64,000 bases of DNA from a virus. The notes beneath the pieces are model-generated. The model did no database searches and was not told the DNA's origin. It saw only the letters and a list, made by a program, of their open reading frames with translations. The position numbers were made by a program, and so were the translations under genes. How positions within the stretch are numbered: the first letter of the stretch is position 1; each line of letters starts with the position of its first letter. This document shows positions 7,155-15,266 of the stretch, one piece after another. The stretch lies in the IMG/VR virus record IMGVR_UViG_3300042430_002694, positions 1 through 64,000 of that record. One strand, given 5' to 3'.

Positions 7155-9719
7155 TTATCGTATATTTTTGTTAGGTGATTTCGGAGTCTTACCGATTCTA
7201 GAAATATGAGTTAGCATTTGATTAACTTGAGCTGATCCCAATTTAGAAATGAGGATCGGCTTCCAATAGTCAATTAGTTTATTATATGGGCCAGTTTCCT
7301 GATTTGGAACTAGTGCTAAGCATTTAATTAACGGAAATCCTATTTTTAGTAGAGTATAAAAATGATCAGAATAGACATAGTCTCCTCCTATTTTTGAATG
7401 AAATATTCTTGACATTATATCGCTAGTTATGCCTGAATAATTTCCGGAAAGTAGCGAAAGGACCTCAGTTGTTAATTGAGTATCATTCGATCTAATGTAC
7501 TCATCTAGACTGACTGTGCTTATGTAACAACCGGTCCTATAACCATTCTTAATTAACATCTCAGATAAACCTAGCTCATACTTGTCAACTATTTCTGATT
7601 TATTATGAGAAACTGTTATACTGTTCATAAACTGAGAGAACGGTTTTGCCGTAAATACTGCTCGGTTAACTGAGAAAAAATTACTTTGTAAATAGCACTT
7701 GCCCTCTATTAGTTTTGGGTCGGGCGCATGATCACATAGTGCCCATGCATCAACGGATGCACCAGTCATAGTGTCAAAGACTGGAGTTAGATCGCCCACA
7801 CAATAACCTGAATCATTAACAAAAAGAAATTGATCAATTTTAGAAATGTCAGACTTGTACTTTTCAATTATTAAATTGAAACCTCTCTTGTAACTACCTA
7901 AATCGTTTGATTCACCGTGCCTTCCACATATACTATCAGATATTAAATGAGAGATTTTTTCCAGCTCAGAAGGATTTACGTTACCGTCAGACACAAATAT
8001 TATTTTGTCACAAAATTTACTAAGTTTAGTTAAATAGTCAACTACATAATCGTCGATCTGGTTAAGGACATCATAATGAGCAAATACTGCAATTCGATTG
8101 TGCATATTAAAACCAAGTCGACTCATCGCTGATTTAATAACAGCTTTATTACTTTTGTTAAATTCACGAACCTGATTATCAGCTAGTGCCAATTTTAGAA
8201 GCCGATCTGCTTCAGTAACACTGGAATATCTTAAAATCGGTAAATCGTGGTAATTATCATCAACTGAAACTTCGGAAACGACTTTACACCCGTAGCTTAA
8301 GGCTTCATATACTCTAACTACTTCAAGATTTCCATTATCGTAGTAGTGGTGATTTAGTACAACTTTAGTTCTCTTGAGAATATCTACGATATCTGATCCA
8401 AACTTATGTACGCTAAATCCGTCTACTACTTTGATGGACCTAAGCTCTCTCATACTATCTAGAAATTCAGTTCTTCGACTGCTGCCTGAGTATTCTCCAT
8501 AAAACAGGACATCTATATCTCTAGCTTGGTTAACTATATCAACATCATGTTCAACTCGACCGATTGGTACAAATATATGAGGTCTTCCAAATTTTCCTTT
8601 GAAATAATTGATATTGTATTCTGAATAATCCCATATTTCAATCGCACAATTTAGCCTGTGTATGTAATCTTTAGTGAACCAGCTTGAATGGGCTTGTTCA
8701 AATTGGTAGGCTATGTAATTCTTTGGGAAATCCGTGAATACATTTGGGCACATGACGATATGCAAGTTAGGGTCATTTGGGTTTAGAGCACTACCTGGAG
8801 ATTTAATTGAAGACTTTACAATAAACCCTAATTCGGTTAGGGTCTTTTCTAAATTCTTAGCGTGATTAGCTACCTGTTTTGTGTAGATCAGATTGATCTG
8901 TACCGTATTGGTGAGTTTGTCTGAATACTTTTTAAAGTTTTCGTAAGATATTGGAACTGCTGCATTATTTTGAGTAGCAGTAACTAGTGACTGATCTAGG
9001 TATTGGTATTTTTTCTTGATAAAGGCAAGTAGCTGCTTTTTCTTTTTGGCAACATGATTATCTCTAATTCCGGAAATTTCCTTGAAATGTGAAGTCCTAC
9101 TTAAATTTAAAAAATCAAAGCCGAGTATCTTATCTTCCTTTAATTCAACTTCATCACTAGGTCTGGTAAAGATAAAAAGATCAGACCGTATCGACTTTTC
9201 AGAAAAGGCTAGTGAGTTCGTTATAAAGAAATTAAAGGCCTGGATTATTGATATGTTAGTATAATCCTGGTTTATTAGAATTTGATTAGCAAGCCGACTA
9301 ATCTCAGAAGAAGGCTTAAATTTAAAAAAGCTCGTAGATATTAATGAGTTCTGGGAAAAGAAAAATTGATTGGAATTATTGGTTAAGTCTATATCCTTTA
9401 TTAAAAACACATGGGGGTCGAATACAGTAATATCCGATGCTTCTGAATAAGAAAGTGCTGTTAATATGAAAGGGTTAACTATAGTTGGGTTAGAATTACT
9501 TGAAAATTTCTTCTTCAACGAGATAGATTGCTCGTTTGGGGAGATCTTAATCACTTGAATAATTTCGCATAATGCCGATATTATGGTTTTAGGCAAAGGT
9601 ATATCGGAGCAAATGACTAGGCTGTCGTATTTTCCTGAATAGTAGAGGAATGTTTCCACATTTTTTAAGAAAATATCGGAGACTGCATTTGAGTAATAGG
9701 TAAAAGCAATGGGCTTCAC
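7155..9719 (-). CDS. Three-part glycosyltransferase: N-terminal GT-A-like, GT-B (group 1), C-terminal RgpF-like
   Basis: An 854-residue protein, first gene of the cassette, using a GTG start at 9719 (the ATG just upstream is followed at once by TGA). The N-terminal ~230 residues resemble nucleotide-sugar-dependent enzymes of unclear type. The middle (about 270-510) has a group-1 glycosyltransferase signature, RVYEALSYGCKVVSE. The C-terminal ~320 residues open with IAVFAHYDVLNQIDDY, then IIFVSDGN, GRHGESNDLGSYKRG and LFVNDSGYCVGDL, matching rhamnan-synthesis protein F. Such fusions build polysaccharide chains, and one polypeptide with several transferase modules suggests ordered addition of several sugars. 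The acceptor could be DNA, a virion protein or a host surface glycan; this is unresolved. Confidence 0.65.
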   Translation of the reverse strand: MKPIAFTYYSNAVSDIFLKNVETFLYYSGKYDSLVICSDIPLPKTIISALCEIIQVIKISPNEQSISLKKKFSSNSNPTIVNPFILTALSYSEASDITVFDPHVFLIKDIDLTNNSNQFFFSQNSLISTSFFKFKPSSEISRLANQILINQDYTNISIIQAFNFFITNSLAFSEKSIRSDLFIFTRPSDEVELKEDKILGFDFLNLSRTSHFKEISGIRDNHVAKKKKQLLAFIKKKYQYLDQSLVTATQNNAAVPISYENFKKYSDKLTNTVQINLIYTKQVANHAKNLEKTLTELGFIVKSSIKSPGSALNPNDPNLHIVMCPNVFTDFPKNYIAYQFEQAHSSWFTKDYIHRLNCAIEIWDYSEYNINYFKGKFGRPHIFVPIGRVEHDVDIVNQARDIDVLFYGEYSGSSRRTEFLDSMRELRSIKVVDGFSVHKFGSDIVDILKRTKVVLNHHYYDNGNLEVVRVYEALSYGCKVVSEVSVDDNYHDLPILRYSSVTEADRLLKLALADNQVREFNKSNKAVIKSAMSRLGFNMHNRIAVFAHYDVLNQIDDYVVDYLTKLSKFCDKIIFVSDGNVNPSELEKISHLISDSICGRHGESNDLGSYKRGFNLIIEKYKSDISKIDQFLFVNDSGYCVGDLTPVFDTMTGASVDAWALCDHAPDPKLIEGKCYLQSNFFSVNRAVFTAKPFSQFMNSITVSHNKSEIVDKYELGLSEMLIKNGYRTGCYISTVSLDEYIRSNDTQLTTEVLSLLSGNYSGITSDIMSRIFHSKIGGDYVYSDHFYTLLKIGFPLIKCLALVPNQETGPYNKLIDYWKPILISKLGSAQVNQMLTHISRIGKTPKSPNKNIR

Positions 9720-9770
9720 ATAAATTGATTTTTTATAAGGTTATTTAATCGAAAGTAAACTAACTAACGA

Positions 9771-9791
9771 TTTCTAGTATTATACTAGAAA
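9771..9791. promoter_or_regulatory. 21-base palindrome with TAGTATTATAC box before dnaJ-like gene
   Basis: Arms TTTCTAGTAT and ATACTAGAAA are perfectly complementary around one central T. The site lies between the divergent glycosyltransferase cassette and the dnaJ-like gene. It contains a TAGTATTATAC box (9775-9785) ending 26 bases before the TTG start at 9812. It could be an operator, a promoter, or both; it has no U-tract and is not a typical terminator. Confidence 0.45.
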
Positions 9792-9811
9792 CAAAAAGAC
9801 AGGTTTACCGT

Positions 9812-10717
9812 TTGAAAAATTATTATAAAATTCTCGAAGTTCCCGAAACAGCGGACTCTGCTGAAATAAAGAAAGCTTACAGAAAGCTTGCTTCTAAATA
9901 CCACCCTGACAAAAATGGTGGAAGTAAAGAATTTGAAGAAAAATTCAAAGAAGTAGCTGAGGCGTATGAACATATTGGATCAGAAGATAAGAAACGAGTA
10001 TACGATTCTGCCCGGGCACCTAAAAATTCTTCATTTAATTCGGAATTCTTTGGGTCGTTTCATGATTTCTCTTTCTCTGGAGCAAGAACTCAAGACTTTA
10101 GGCACTTAACGGTTACTGTTGACAAATGGGCAACCATCAAAGAATTAATGGACGGTTCGGTATTTGATATTGGATACCCGATATCAAAAAAGTCAAAAGA
10201 CGGTGCATTAAAGTTCGAAGACAAGCAAATTAGAGCAGAAGTTAATTTAGCAATTAACCCTTATCCAATTTCTTTTGAAAACGGTAAATATTTTTTAGTC
10301 CTAAAAGTCAGAGGAGGAGGGTCCAGTCAGGAAACTGAGGAAGTCGATTACTTTAACAGAAAGCGGGCAGGCAATGTGGTTGGCGATTTAATTATTCGCA
10401 TAAATGTTGATATGCTGGGCCTTGAACTTGAAGATAGTGATCTAGTTCAAGAGATTGAGATCAGCCTATATGATATTTTGTTTAATGAAGAAGTCATTTT
10501 AGAGAGCCCATTGGGTAAAAAGTACAGAATAAAATCATTTAACCGGGATTCACTTAGTGACTTAGTAGTTAAGATACCCAACCAAGGACTCGTATCCGCA
10601 TTTGGTAAAAGAGGAAGCCATCTCTTTAAAATAATTGTGAACCGTCCGGACTTTTCGAAATTAAGTGAAGAAAAGTTAAAGGAATTCAAAGACTTACTGA
10701 TTAGCATTAATAAATAA
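9812..10717 (+). CDS. DnaJ-like co-chaperone (J-domain plus substrate-binding C-terminal domain)
   Basis: A 301-residue protein. Residues 1-65 are a J-domain: [20 protein letters not shown], then HPD at 31-33, the tripeptide that stimulates Hsp70 ATPase. The rest (about 95-300) resembles the two C-terminal substrate-binding barrels of DnaJ/CbpA, without the Gly/Phe-rich and zinc-finger repeats of classic DnaJ (no CxxCxGxG motifs), so this is a type II/III form. The start is TTG at 9812; no in-frame ATG lies upstream. It precedes the capsid genes, so help with head protein folding is plausible. It would need the host DnaK, since no Hsp70 is in this window. The stop region contains the next late-promoter box. 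Confidence 0.85.
   Translation: MKNYYKILEVPETADSAEIKKAYRKLASKYHPDKNGGSKEFEEKFKEVAEAYEHIGSEDKKRVYDSARAPKNSSFNSEFFGSFHDFSFSGARTQDFRHLTVTVDKWATIKELMDGSVFDIGYPISKKSKDGALKFEDKQIRAEVNLAINPYPISFENGKYFLVLKVRGGGSSQETEEVDYFNRKRAGNVVGDLIIRINVDMLGLELEDSDLVQEIEISLYDILFNEEVILESPLGKKYRIKSFNRDSLSDLVVKIPNQGLVSAFGKRGSHLFKIIVNRPDFSKLSEEKLKEFKDLLISINK
10707..10717 (+). promoter_or_regulatory. Late-promoter-like box (TTAATAAATAA type) before protease/scaffold gene
   Basis: ATTAATAAATAATG spans the last codons and stop of the dnaJ-like gene. The AATAAATAA core resembles the T4 late box TATAAATA and ends about 29 bases before the GTG start at 10746. The same core precedes tail tube, sheath and other structural genes here. 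Confidence 0.5.
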
Positions 10718-10745
10718 TGTTAGTACGGCTCACCATGTATGACAG

Positions 10746-12767
10746 GTGGCGCGTATAAATAATCAAAAAAGTCTGATACAATTGGCTAATCCTAAAATAC
10801 AAAGTTTGAACAAGACATCTGTTCCTGACAACTCAGTATTCATTATTGAGAAAATCAACGAAGCTGTCACTGTAACTAGAGAAGATAACGACATTATCCT
10901 TGAAGGTACTGCCGCTGTTTTTGGAGTAATGAACGAGAATAATCGAGTTTACGAAAAACAGGAGTATTTACCTCATCTAGAATACCTAAAAAAGAAGATC
11001 GAAGAGCGCAGACTCTTTGGTGAACTTGATCACCCACAAAAATTTGATGTTTCTTTAGCTAACGTATCTCACGTAGTAGAAGGACTTACTTACGATGAAG
11101 GTTCAAATAGCGTAAAGATTAGACTTCGTCTTCTTGATACTCCTTGTGGAAAGATCGCTAAGACCTTAGTTGAAGCTGGTTGCACAACAGCAGTTTCATC
11201 AAGAGCAGCAGGTAACGTTTCTGAAAACGGAAAAGTTAAGTTGCATAAAATCTTTACTTATGATTTAGTAGCAGAACCTGGTTTCTCTCAAGCATCATTA
11301 AGTCAAGTGTCTGAAAGTTTACAAGGTAACTTTGCTTCTATCTTTGAATCATTGGATACACTAAAGACAACTGCTATAACTAGCAAACTAACAGATATTT
11401 CTGAAAATTTCAACTTTGCAGATTCTGTAAAGATTTATAAAATAAATAATTCTGAAATTCCAACCCAACAAAATAATACACAGCAAATGGCTAATGAGTT
11501 TGTAACAAAAGATGAAATGAACCAATACTCTGAATTGGTTAAGAAGAAATTCTCAACTTTACAAGAGAGTATTTCAAAAAACAATAAAGGTCTTAAGCAG
11601 ATCAGCGAAAGCACAGCTGGTGAATCTCCAGTAGTTGCTAAAATGGTAGAATACGTTAATTACCTAGCAGGTGAAATGGAGCAGTTAGTTGAATATTCTA
11701 ACTACCTATCAGCAATGTTAGGAAAAGGTATCAACTACACTGAGCACGTTGCAGAAAAAGTTAATAATGTTATTGACTATTCTGACTACTTAGGAGAAAA
11801 AGTTGAAAAGAATATCCAGTATTCTGAATACTTAGGAGAAAAAGTTAACCAAAACATTAACTACTCTGAATACGTTGCAGAAAACGTTGAAAAAACTATC
11901 GAATACACTAATTACTTAGCTGAGAACGTTGATAGAGGAATTCAATACGCTGAATACGTTGGAGAAAATGCAGAAAAAGGAATCCACTATTCTAACTATA
12001 TCGCTGAAAACTTAGAAGCCGCTATTAAATATTCTGATTACTTAGGTGAAAACTTAAATAAAGGTATTAAATACTCTGAGTATATCGCAGAATCACTTAA
12101 TGAAAAAGTTCTTCCAGGAGCAACAGCTAAGACTCGTTCTCTACTTGGAGAAGTTAAGAAATTAAACGAAGGTGTTGAATTTGAAATCAGTGAAACTTCT
12201 ACAGTAGATGACCTAGTTGGTGCAGTAGACGGTATCTTAACACATATTAAATCTAATTCAGCAAACGCAGTTCTAGAAGGTAAATATCCTTTCTTAAAAT
12301 TGTTAAGCGAAGGCCGTAAACAAGCATTTTACAAGTTAGATCAACCTACTAAAACCGCAATCGTTGAAACTCTTAGAGGAGCAATCTACTTTAATGAAGA
12401 AGAGGTAGTTAATATCATGGAGGCAGTTCTTAACAAACAGGTTGAAAACACTCCTAACTATATTAAATTTATGCCAGCTGCTTACAAAAATGTATTTGAA
12501 AGTATGACTGAAGGAGAAAGAAATTGGGTTGCTGCTCAAGCAAACACACTAGTTCTTAATTCAGCATATCAAGTTAAATCTTTCTGGGATTCTCGTGACT
12601 TCAGAGGAATTAATGAAAGAATTGCAACAGAGACTATTATAAATAATAACACTATTAACGAAAGCCAAGGTAAAGAAGGTTATGTGTCGTTAAATCAAGT
12701 ACACGAAAGCTTAAGAGGCTATTCAAATACTTACATAGACATGCTTAAAAGAAAAGCACAAAACTAA
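10746..12767 (+). CDS. Fused prohead core protease and scaffold (gp21-gp22-like)
   Basis: A 673-residue protein with a GTG start 29 bases after a late-like box. The first ~220 residues are a T4 gp21-type protease: GELDHPQKFDVSLANVSHVV gives the His of the catalytic pair, and CTTAVSSRAAG the Ser. From about residue 248 (MANEFVTKDEMNQY) the protein becomes a Glu/Lys/Asn-rich, helical scaffold. It contains eleven 14-residue repeats (residues about 301-454). In T4 the protease (gp21) and scaffold (gp22) are separate genes; here they are one frame. An in-frame ATG at 11487, with an AATAAATAA box 38 bases before it, could give the scaffold alone. The major capsid gene follows by 17 bases, as in T4 (21-22-23). 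Confidence 0.8.
   Translation: MARINNQKSLIQLANPKIQSLNKTSVPDNSVFIIEKINEAVTVTREDNDIILEGTAAVFGVMNENNRVYEKQEYLPHLEYLKKKIEERRLFGELDHPQKFDVSLANVSHVVEGLTYDEGSNSVKIRLRLLDTPCGKIAKTLVEAGCTTAVSSRAAGNVSENGKVKLHKIFTYDLVAEPGFSQASLSQVSESLQGNFASIFESLDTLKTTAITSKLTDISENFNFADSVKIYKINNSEIPTQQNNTQQMANEFVTKDEMNQYSELVKKKFSTLQESISKNNKGLKQISESTAGESPVVAKMVEYVNYLAGEMEQLVEYSNYLSAMLGKGINYTEHVAEKVNNVIDYSDYLGEKVEKNIQYSEYLGEKVNQNINYSEYVAENVEKTIEYTNYLAENVDRGIQYAEYVGENAEKGIHYSNYIAENLEAAIKYSDYLGENLNKGIKYSEYIAESLNEKVLPGATAKTRSLLGEVKKLNEGVEFEISETSTVDDLVGAVDGILTHIKSNSANAVLEGKYPFLKLLSEGRKQAFYKLDQPTKTAIVETLRGAIYFNEEEVVNIMEAVLNKQVENTPNYIKFMPAAYKNVFESMTEGERNWVAAQANTLVLNSAYQVKSFWDSRDFRGINERIATETIINNNTINESQGKEGYVSLNQVHESLRGYSNTYIDMLKRKAQN
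11436..11450 (+). promoter_or_regulatory. Late-promoter-like box inside the protease-scaffold gene
   Basis: Sequence TATAAAATAAATAAT lies within codons for Y-K-I-N-N and about 38 bases before the in-frame ATG at 11487 (codon 248). Spacing is like other late boxes in this window. It may drive scaffold made without the protease. Confidence 0.4.
11646..12107 (+). repeat. Eleven tandem 42-base (14-residue) repeats in the scaffold part
   Basis: Each unit follows the pattern I-x-Y-S-x-Y-(L/V/I)-(A/G)-E-(N/K)-(V/L)-x-x-x, e.g. VEYVNYLAGEMEQL, IDYSDYLGEKVEKN, IKYSEYIAESLNEK. Eleven units run without a gap in frame. Fourteen residues equals two heptads, so a long coiled-coil rod is likely. DNA copies differ at many third positions, so the array is old or selected at protein level. 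Confidence 0.9.
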
Positions 12768-12784
12768 AAAAACATTTTTAAAAA

Positions 12785-14452
12785 ATGGCAACTAAAATTT
12801 TCAAAAAATTGAACGACGCTTCAATTAACGAAACTTGGACTCCAGTTTTAGAAGGTTACGGTGCAGACGTAAAAGCTCGCCCTTGGTTAGTAGACTACGC
12901 TCACAACCACGCAATTTTCGATAACGCAGGTTCAATCAATGAATCAGCGGTAGCTCCAGGATTGTTCTTACAACAACCAGGTTCTATCTCTTCAATCGGT
13001 GCAATCTCTGCTCCAACTAGCTCAATGACTCCATTCTCATCTGCTGGTGTAAAAAACGGTTACGGTGCTTCTGCATCAGGTTCTGGTGATAAATTCCCAA
13101 GCCTTTTACCGGTAGCTATCCAAGTAGCTGCTAAAACTATCGGTTTCGACCTAGTTGGTGTAGTTCCTATGGATTCTCCAGTAGGTTTCTTACCTTATTT
13201 GGATTACGTATACCAAGGTGGTAACACTGATAAAGCATACGAGCCATTCATGGTTAAAGTTCCTTCAATCAGCGCATCTATCGCAGTTGGTAAATTCATC
13301 GACGGTACTAACGCAGATTGGAAATTCCAATTGGTTGGAAAATCACGTGTTGATGGTCAACCAATCCTTAAAGTAGTAACTGGTACTGATGGTGCTACTA
13401 CTGTTGCTGACTTCCTTGCATCAATTAGTGCTACAGCAATCGGTTCTGGAACTGGTGCTACAGGCGATCCTTACGATGGTTTAGGTACAACTGCATTCGC
13501 AGCTAACACAGTTACTTTGGTATCTGCTTTAGAAAACCACATCTCTGGATTTACTTCAGTAAGTGATGATGATTATGCAACAACTGCATTTGATGGTCCT
13601 TTCTTAGGCGACACAGGTTCTCAATTACCATTCGAAGGAATGAAGAGAGAAGTTGCTGAGGTTTCTAAATTCCGTCAAATGGGTCTTCGTATGTTTACGA
13701 AATTCATTGAGGCTAAAGGTGACCAAGTTGCTATCTCTGCAACTGTTGAGCAAATCCAAGATCTTAACCGAGTTTGGAATTTCGACGTAATCTCTATGTT
13801 AGAGAACGTAGCAGTTAACGAGCTTGCTCAATCAATCAACAAAAAATTAGTTGACCGTGTATTCAAATTAGGTTCTGTTCACAACACTGCTATCGCAGCA
13901 GTTGAAGGTGCAGGAATCACTACTTTGGACTTAACTGTAGGTTCAACTGGTTTCGAGAACATCTCAACTTTACAACGTCGTGTTGTAACTAAAATCCTTG
14001 AAATGGCTAACTTGATTTATCATAGAGGTCGTTTCGGTGCAGGTACTTACATCGTTACTAACGGTCGTGTTGCTTCTGCTTTAGCAGACGTAGCTGGTTA
14101 CTCGTTCGCTCCTTTCAATAACGATCTTCCATCTGCTGCTGGTCAATTGTACCCTGCAGGTAAAGTTCACGGTTTAACTGTGTACGTAGATCCTAACTTG
14201 AAATTCAGCGACGATCGTATCCATATCGGTCGTAAAGGCGCTGATGAAGAGCCAGGTGTTAAATTCCTTCCATATATCATGGCAGAGTCTCTTCAAACAA
14301 TCGCAGAGGGAACTTTCTCTCCGAAAATTGGTATGAAGTCTCGTTATGCTATTACAGAAGCTGGATGGCACCCAGAAACTCAATACATTACCTTGAACGT
14401 AACAGGTCTAGGTGTATTGACTGGTTCTACTCGTCCTTCTGCATCTTACTAA
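12785..14452 (+). CDS. Major capsid protein (gp23-like)
   Basis: A 555-residue protein matching the T4 gp23 family in length and pattern. Signs include FDLVGVVPMDSPVGFLPYL near residue 125 (the 'DLVGVQPM..P.G' motif), KREVAEVSKFRQMGLRMF and RFGAGTYIVTNGRVASAL. A likely maturation site for the gp21-type protease is I51-N52-E53 before S54 (T4 gp23 is cut after a Glu in an I/L-x-E context). It follows the protease-scaffold gene by 17 bases and is ended by a strong terminator. Its codons differ from neighbours: CGT arginine and GGT glycine are common, while most genes here use AGA, as expected for a very highly expressed gene. Confidence 0.93.
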   Translation: MATKIFKKLNDASINETWTPVLEGYGADVKARPWLVDYAHNHAIFDNAGSINESAVAPGLFLQQPGSISSIGAISAPTSSMTPFSSAGVKNGYGASASGSGDKFPSLLPVAIQVAAKTIGFDLVGVVPMDSPVGFLPYLDYVYQGGNTDKAYEPFMVKVPSISASIAVGKFIDGTNADWKFQLVGKSRVDGQPILKVVTGTDGATTVADFLASISATAIGSGTGATGDPYDGLGTTAFAANTVTLVSALENHISGFTSVSDDDYATTAFDGPFLGDTGSQLPFEGMKREVAEVSKFRQMGLRMFTKFIEAKGDQVAISATVEQIQDLNRVWNFDVISMLENVAVNELAQSINKKLVDRVFKLGSVHNTAIAAVEGAGITTLDLTVGSTGFENISTLQRRVVTKILEMANLIYHRGRFGAGTYIVTNGRVASALADVAGYSFAPFNNDLPSAAGQLYPAGKVHGLTVYVDPNLKFSDDRIHIGRKGADEEPGVKFLPYIMAESLQTIAEGTFSPKIGMKSRYAITEAGWHPETQYITLNVTGLGVLTGSTRPSASY

Positions 14453-14478
14453 TCGTAAGCAAACGGAAATACATAAGC

Positions 14479-14513
14479 AAAAGGCTCCTCAAAAGGGAGC
14501 CTTTTCTTTTTTT
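14479..14513 (+). terminator. Rho-independent terminator after major capsid gene
   Basis: Ten-base stem AAAAGGCTCC / GGAGCCTTTT (14479-14488 with 14496-14505), seven-base loop, then a run of T. It separates the capsid gene from a new late box at 14527. Confidence 0.9.
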
Positions 14514-14526
14514 ATAGGAGAATCGC

Positions 14527-14536
14527 TAATAAATAA
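14527..14536 (+). promoter_or_regulatory. Late-promoter-like box TAATAAATAA
   Basis: CTAATAAATAACT lies directly after the capsid terminator and 36 bases before the ATG at 14572. It is the same core as the other late-like boxes and gives the small-protein/tail-tube unit its own start. Confidence 0.5.
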
Positions 14537-14571
14537 CTATCTAAAAACAATAAACAAAATAATAAAGCACA

Positions 14572-14937
14572 ATGAGCAACACCGTTTTAAATTACGCACA
14601 ATTTCTTTTAGAGAAAAAAGCGATCAACCAGGAAATGGCAGATCTTCCTAAGGGTAAAGGTTCTAAATCTAACAAGTCAGTTAATGCTGAGATGAAAGAA
14701 CTTCCTAAAGGTAAAGGTTCTAACTCAAATAAAACTGTTAAACCTGAAATGGCAAGTCTTCCTAAAGGTAAAGGTACAACTAGTACAAAAACAGTTGATA
14801 CTAAAACTTCTAAATTGCCTACTAGCAAAGGTACGGCTTCTAATAAAGTAGTAGATTCTAAAATGGCGAAGATCGTTATTAAAGGAAATGCTATTAATAA
14901 GAAAGTTGAGCCTAGCATGGCTAAAATGCCTAAGTAA
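14572..14937 (+). CDS. Small basic repeat protein, candidate packaged head protein
   Basis: A 121-residue, strongly basic protein. After a leader MSNTVLNYAQFLLEKKA, which resembles the T4 capsid-targeting sequence (F-L-x-E before a cleavage by the head protease), there are about five units near 20 residues long with the pattern E-M-x-x-L-P-K-G-K-G-x-x-S-N-K-x-V. The later units decay (KLPTSKGTASNKVV and IVIKGNAINKKV). Lys/Gly repeats of this type suit binding to DNA. It is downstream of a late-like box and beside the capsid gene. I do not recognise a family; a DNA-compacting internal head protein is an inference. It has no catalytic motif. Confidence 0.6.
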   Translation: MSNTVLNYAQFLLEKKAINQEMADLPKGKGSKSNKSVNAEMKELPKGKGSNSNKTVKPEMASLPKGKGTTSTKTVDTKTSKLPTSKGTASNKVVDSKMAKIVIKGNAINKKVEPSMAKMPK

Positions 14938-14957
14938 TTAAAAAATCAATCTCGACC

Positions 14958-15263
14958 ATGTCAGATAAAAATAAAAACAGACTAACTCCATTTAAACAGT
15001 TCGTAATTCAAGAGAATTCTATAAAGGATTTAGTTGGAAAATCAGACGACGAGGAATTGGATTTAGATGATGCACGTAGCATCGGAAAGAAAATTTCACG
15101 TATGAAGGGCGAAGATCGTAAGAAATTCGTAGGGATTGTCAATTTCATGGGAGCTTCATGCCGAATCTATAATGAGATTTGGGCAAATTACAAGCCAGTT
15201 GATCCAACTAAGAAAAAATCCAACCGCGGAAAAGAATTCCAAGGCGAAAAAGAAATAGGATAA
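14958..15263 (+). CDS. Unknown small protein with capsid-targeting-like leader
   Basis: A 101-residue protein with many charged residues. Near the N-terminus TPFKQFVIQEN resembles the F-x-x-F-x-x-x-E leader seen in other proteins of this window and in T4 internal head proteins. The middle is acidic (DDEELDLDDA) and the C-terminus is Lys-rich. I do not recognise the family. It lies between the basic repeat protein and the TTG-start gene with 3 bases to the next frame, so is probably translated in the same late unit. Confidence 0.55.
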   Translation: MSDKNKNRLTPFKQFVIQENSIKDLVGKSDDEELDLDDARSIGKKISRMKGEDRKKFVGIVNFMGASCRIYNEIWANYKPVDPTKKKSNRGKEFQGEKEIG

Positions 15264-15266
15264 TAA

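Noticed and set aside
11646-12107. CRISPR array or non-coding tandem repeat
   Set aside because: The repeats are in-frame coding, 42 bases long with no spacers, and vary at third positions.
14592-14918. Minus-strand 108-residue ORF opposite the Lys-Gly repeat gene
   Set aside because: It reflects the repeated DNA in the plus-strand gene and has no start context or neighbours in its direction.
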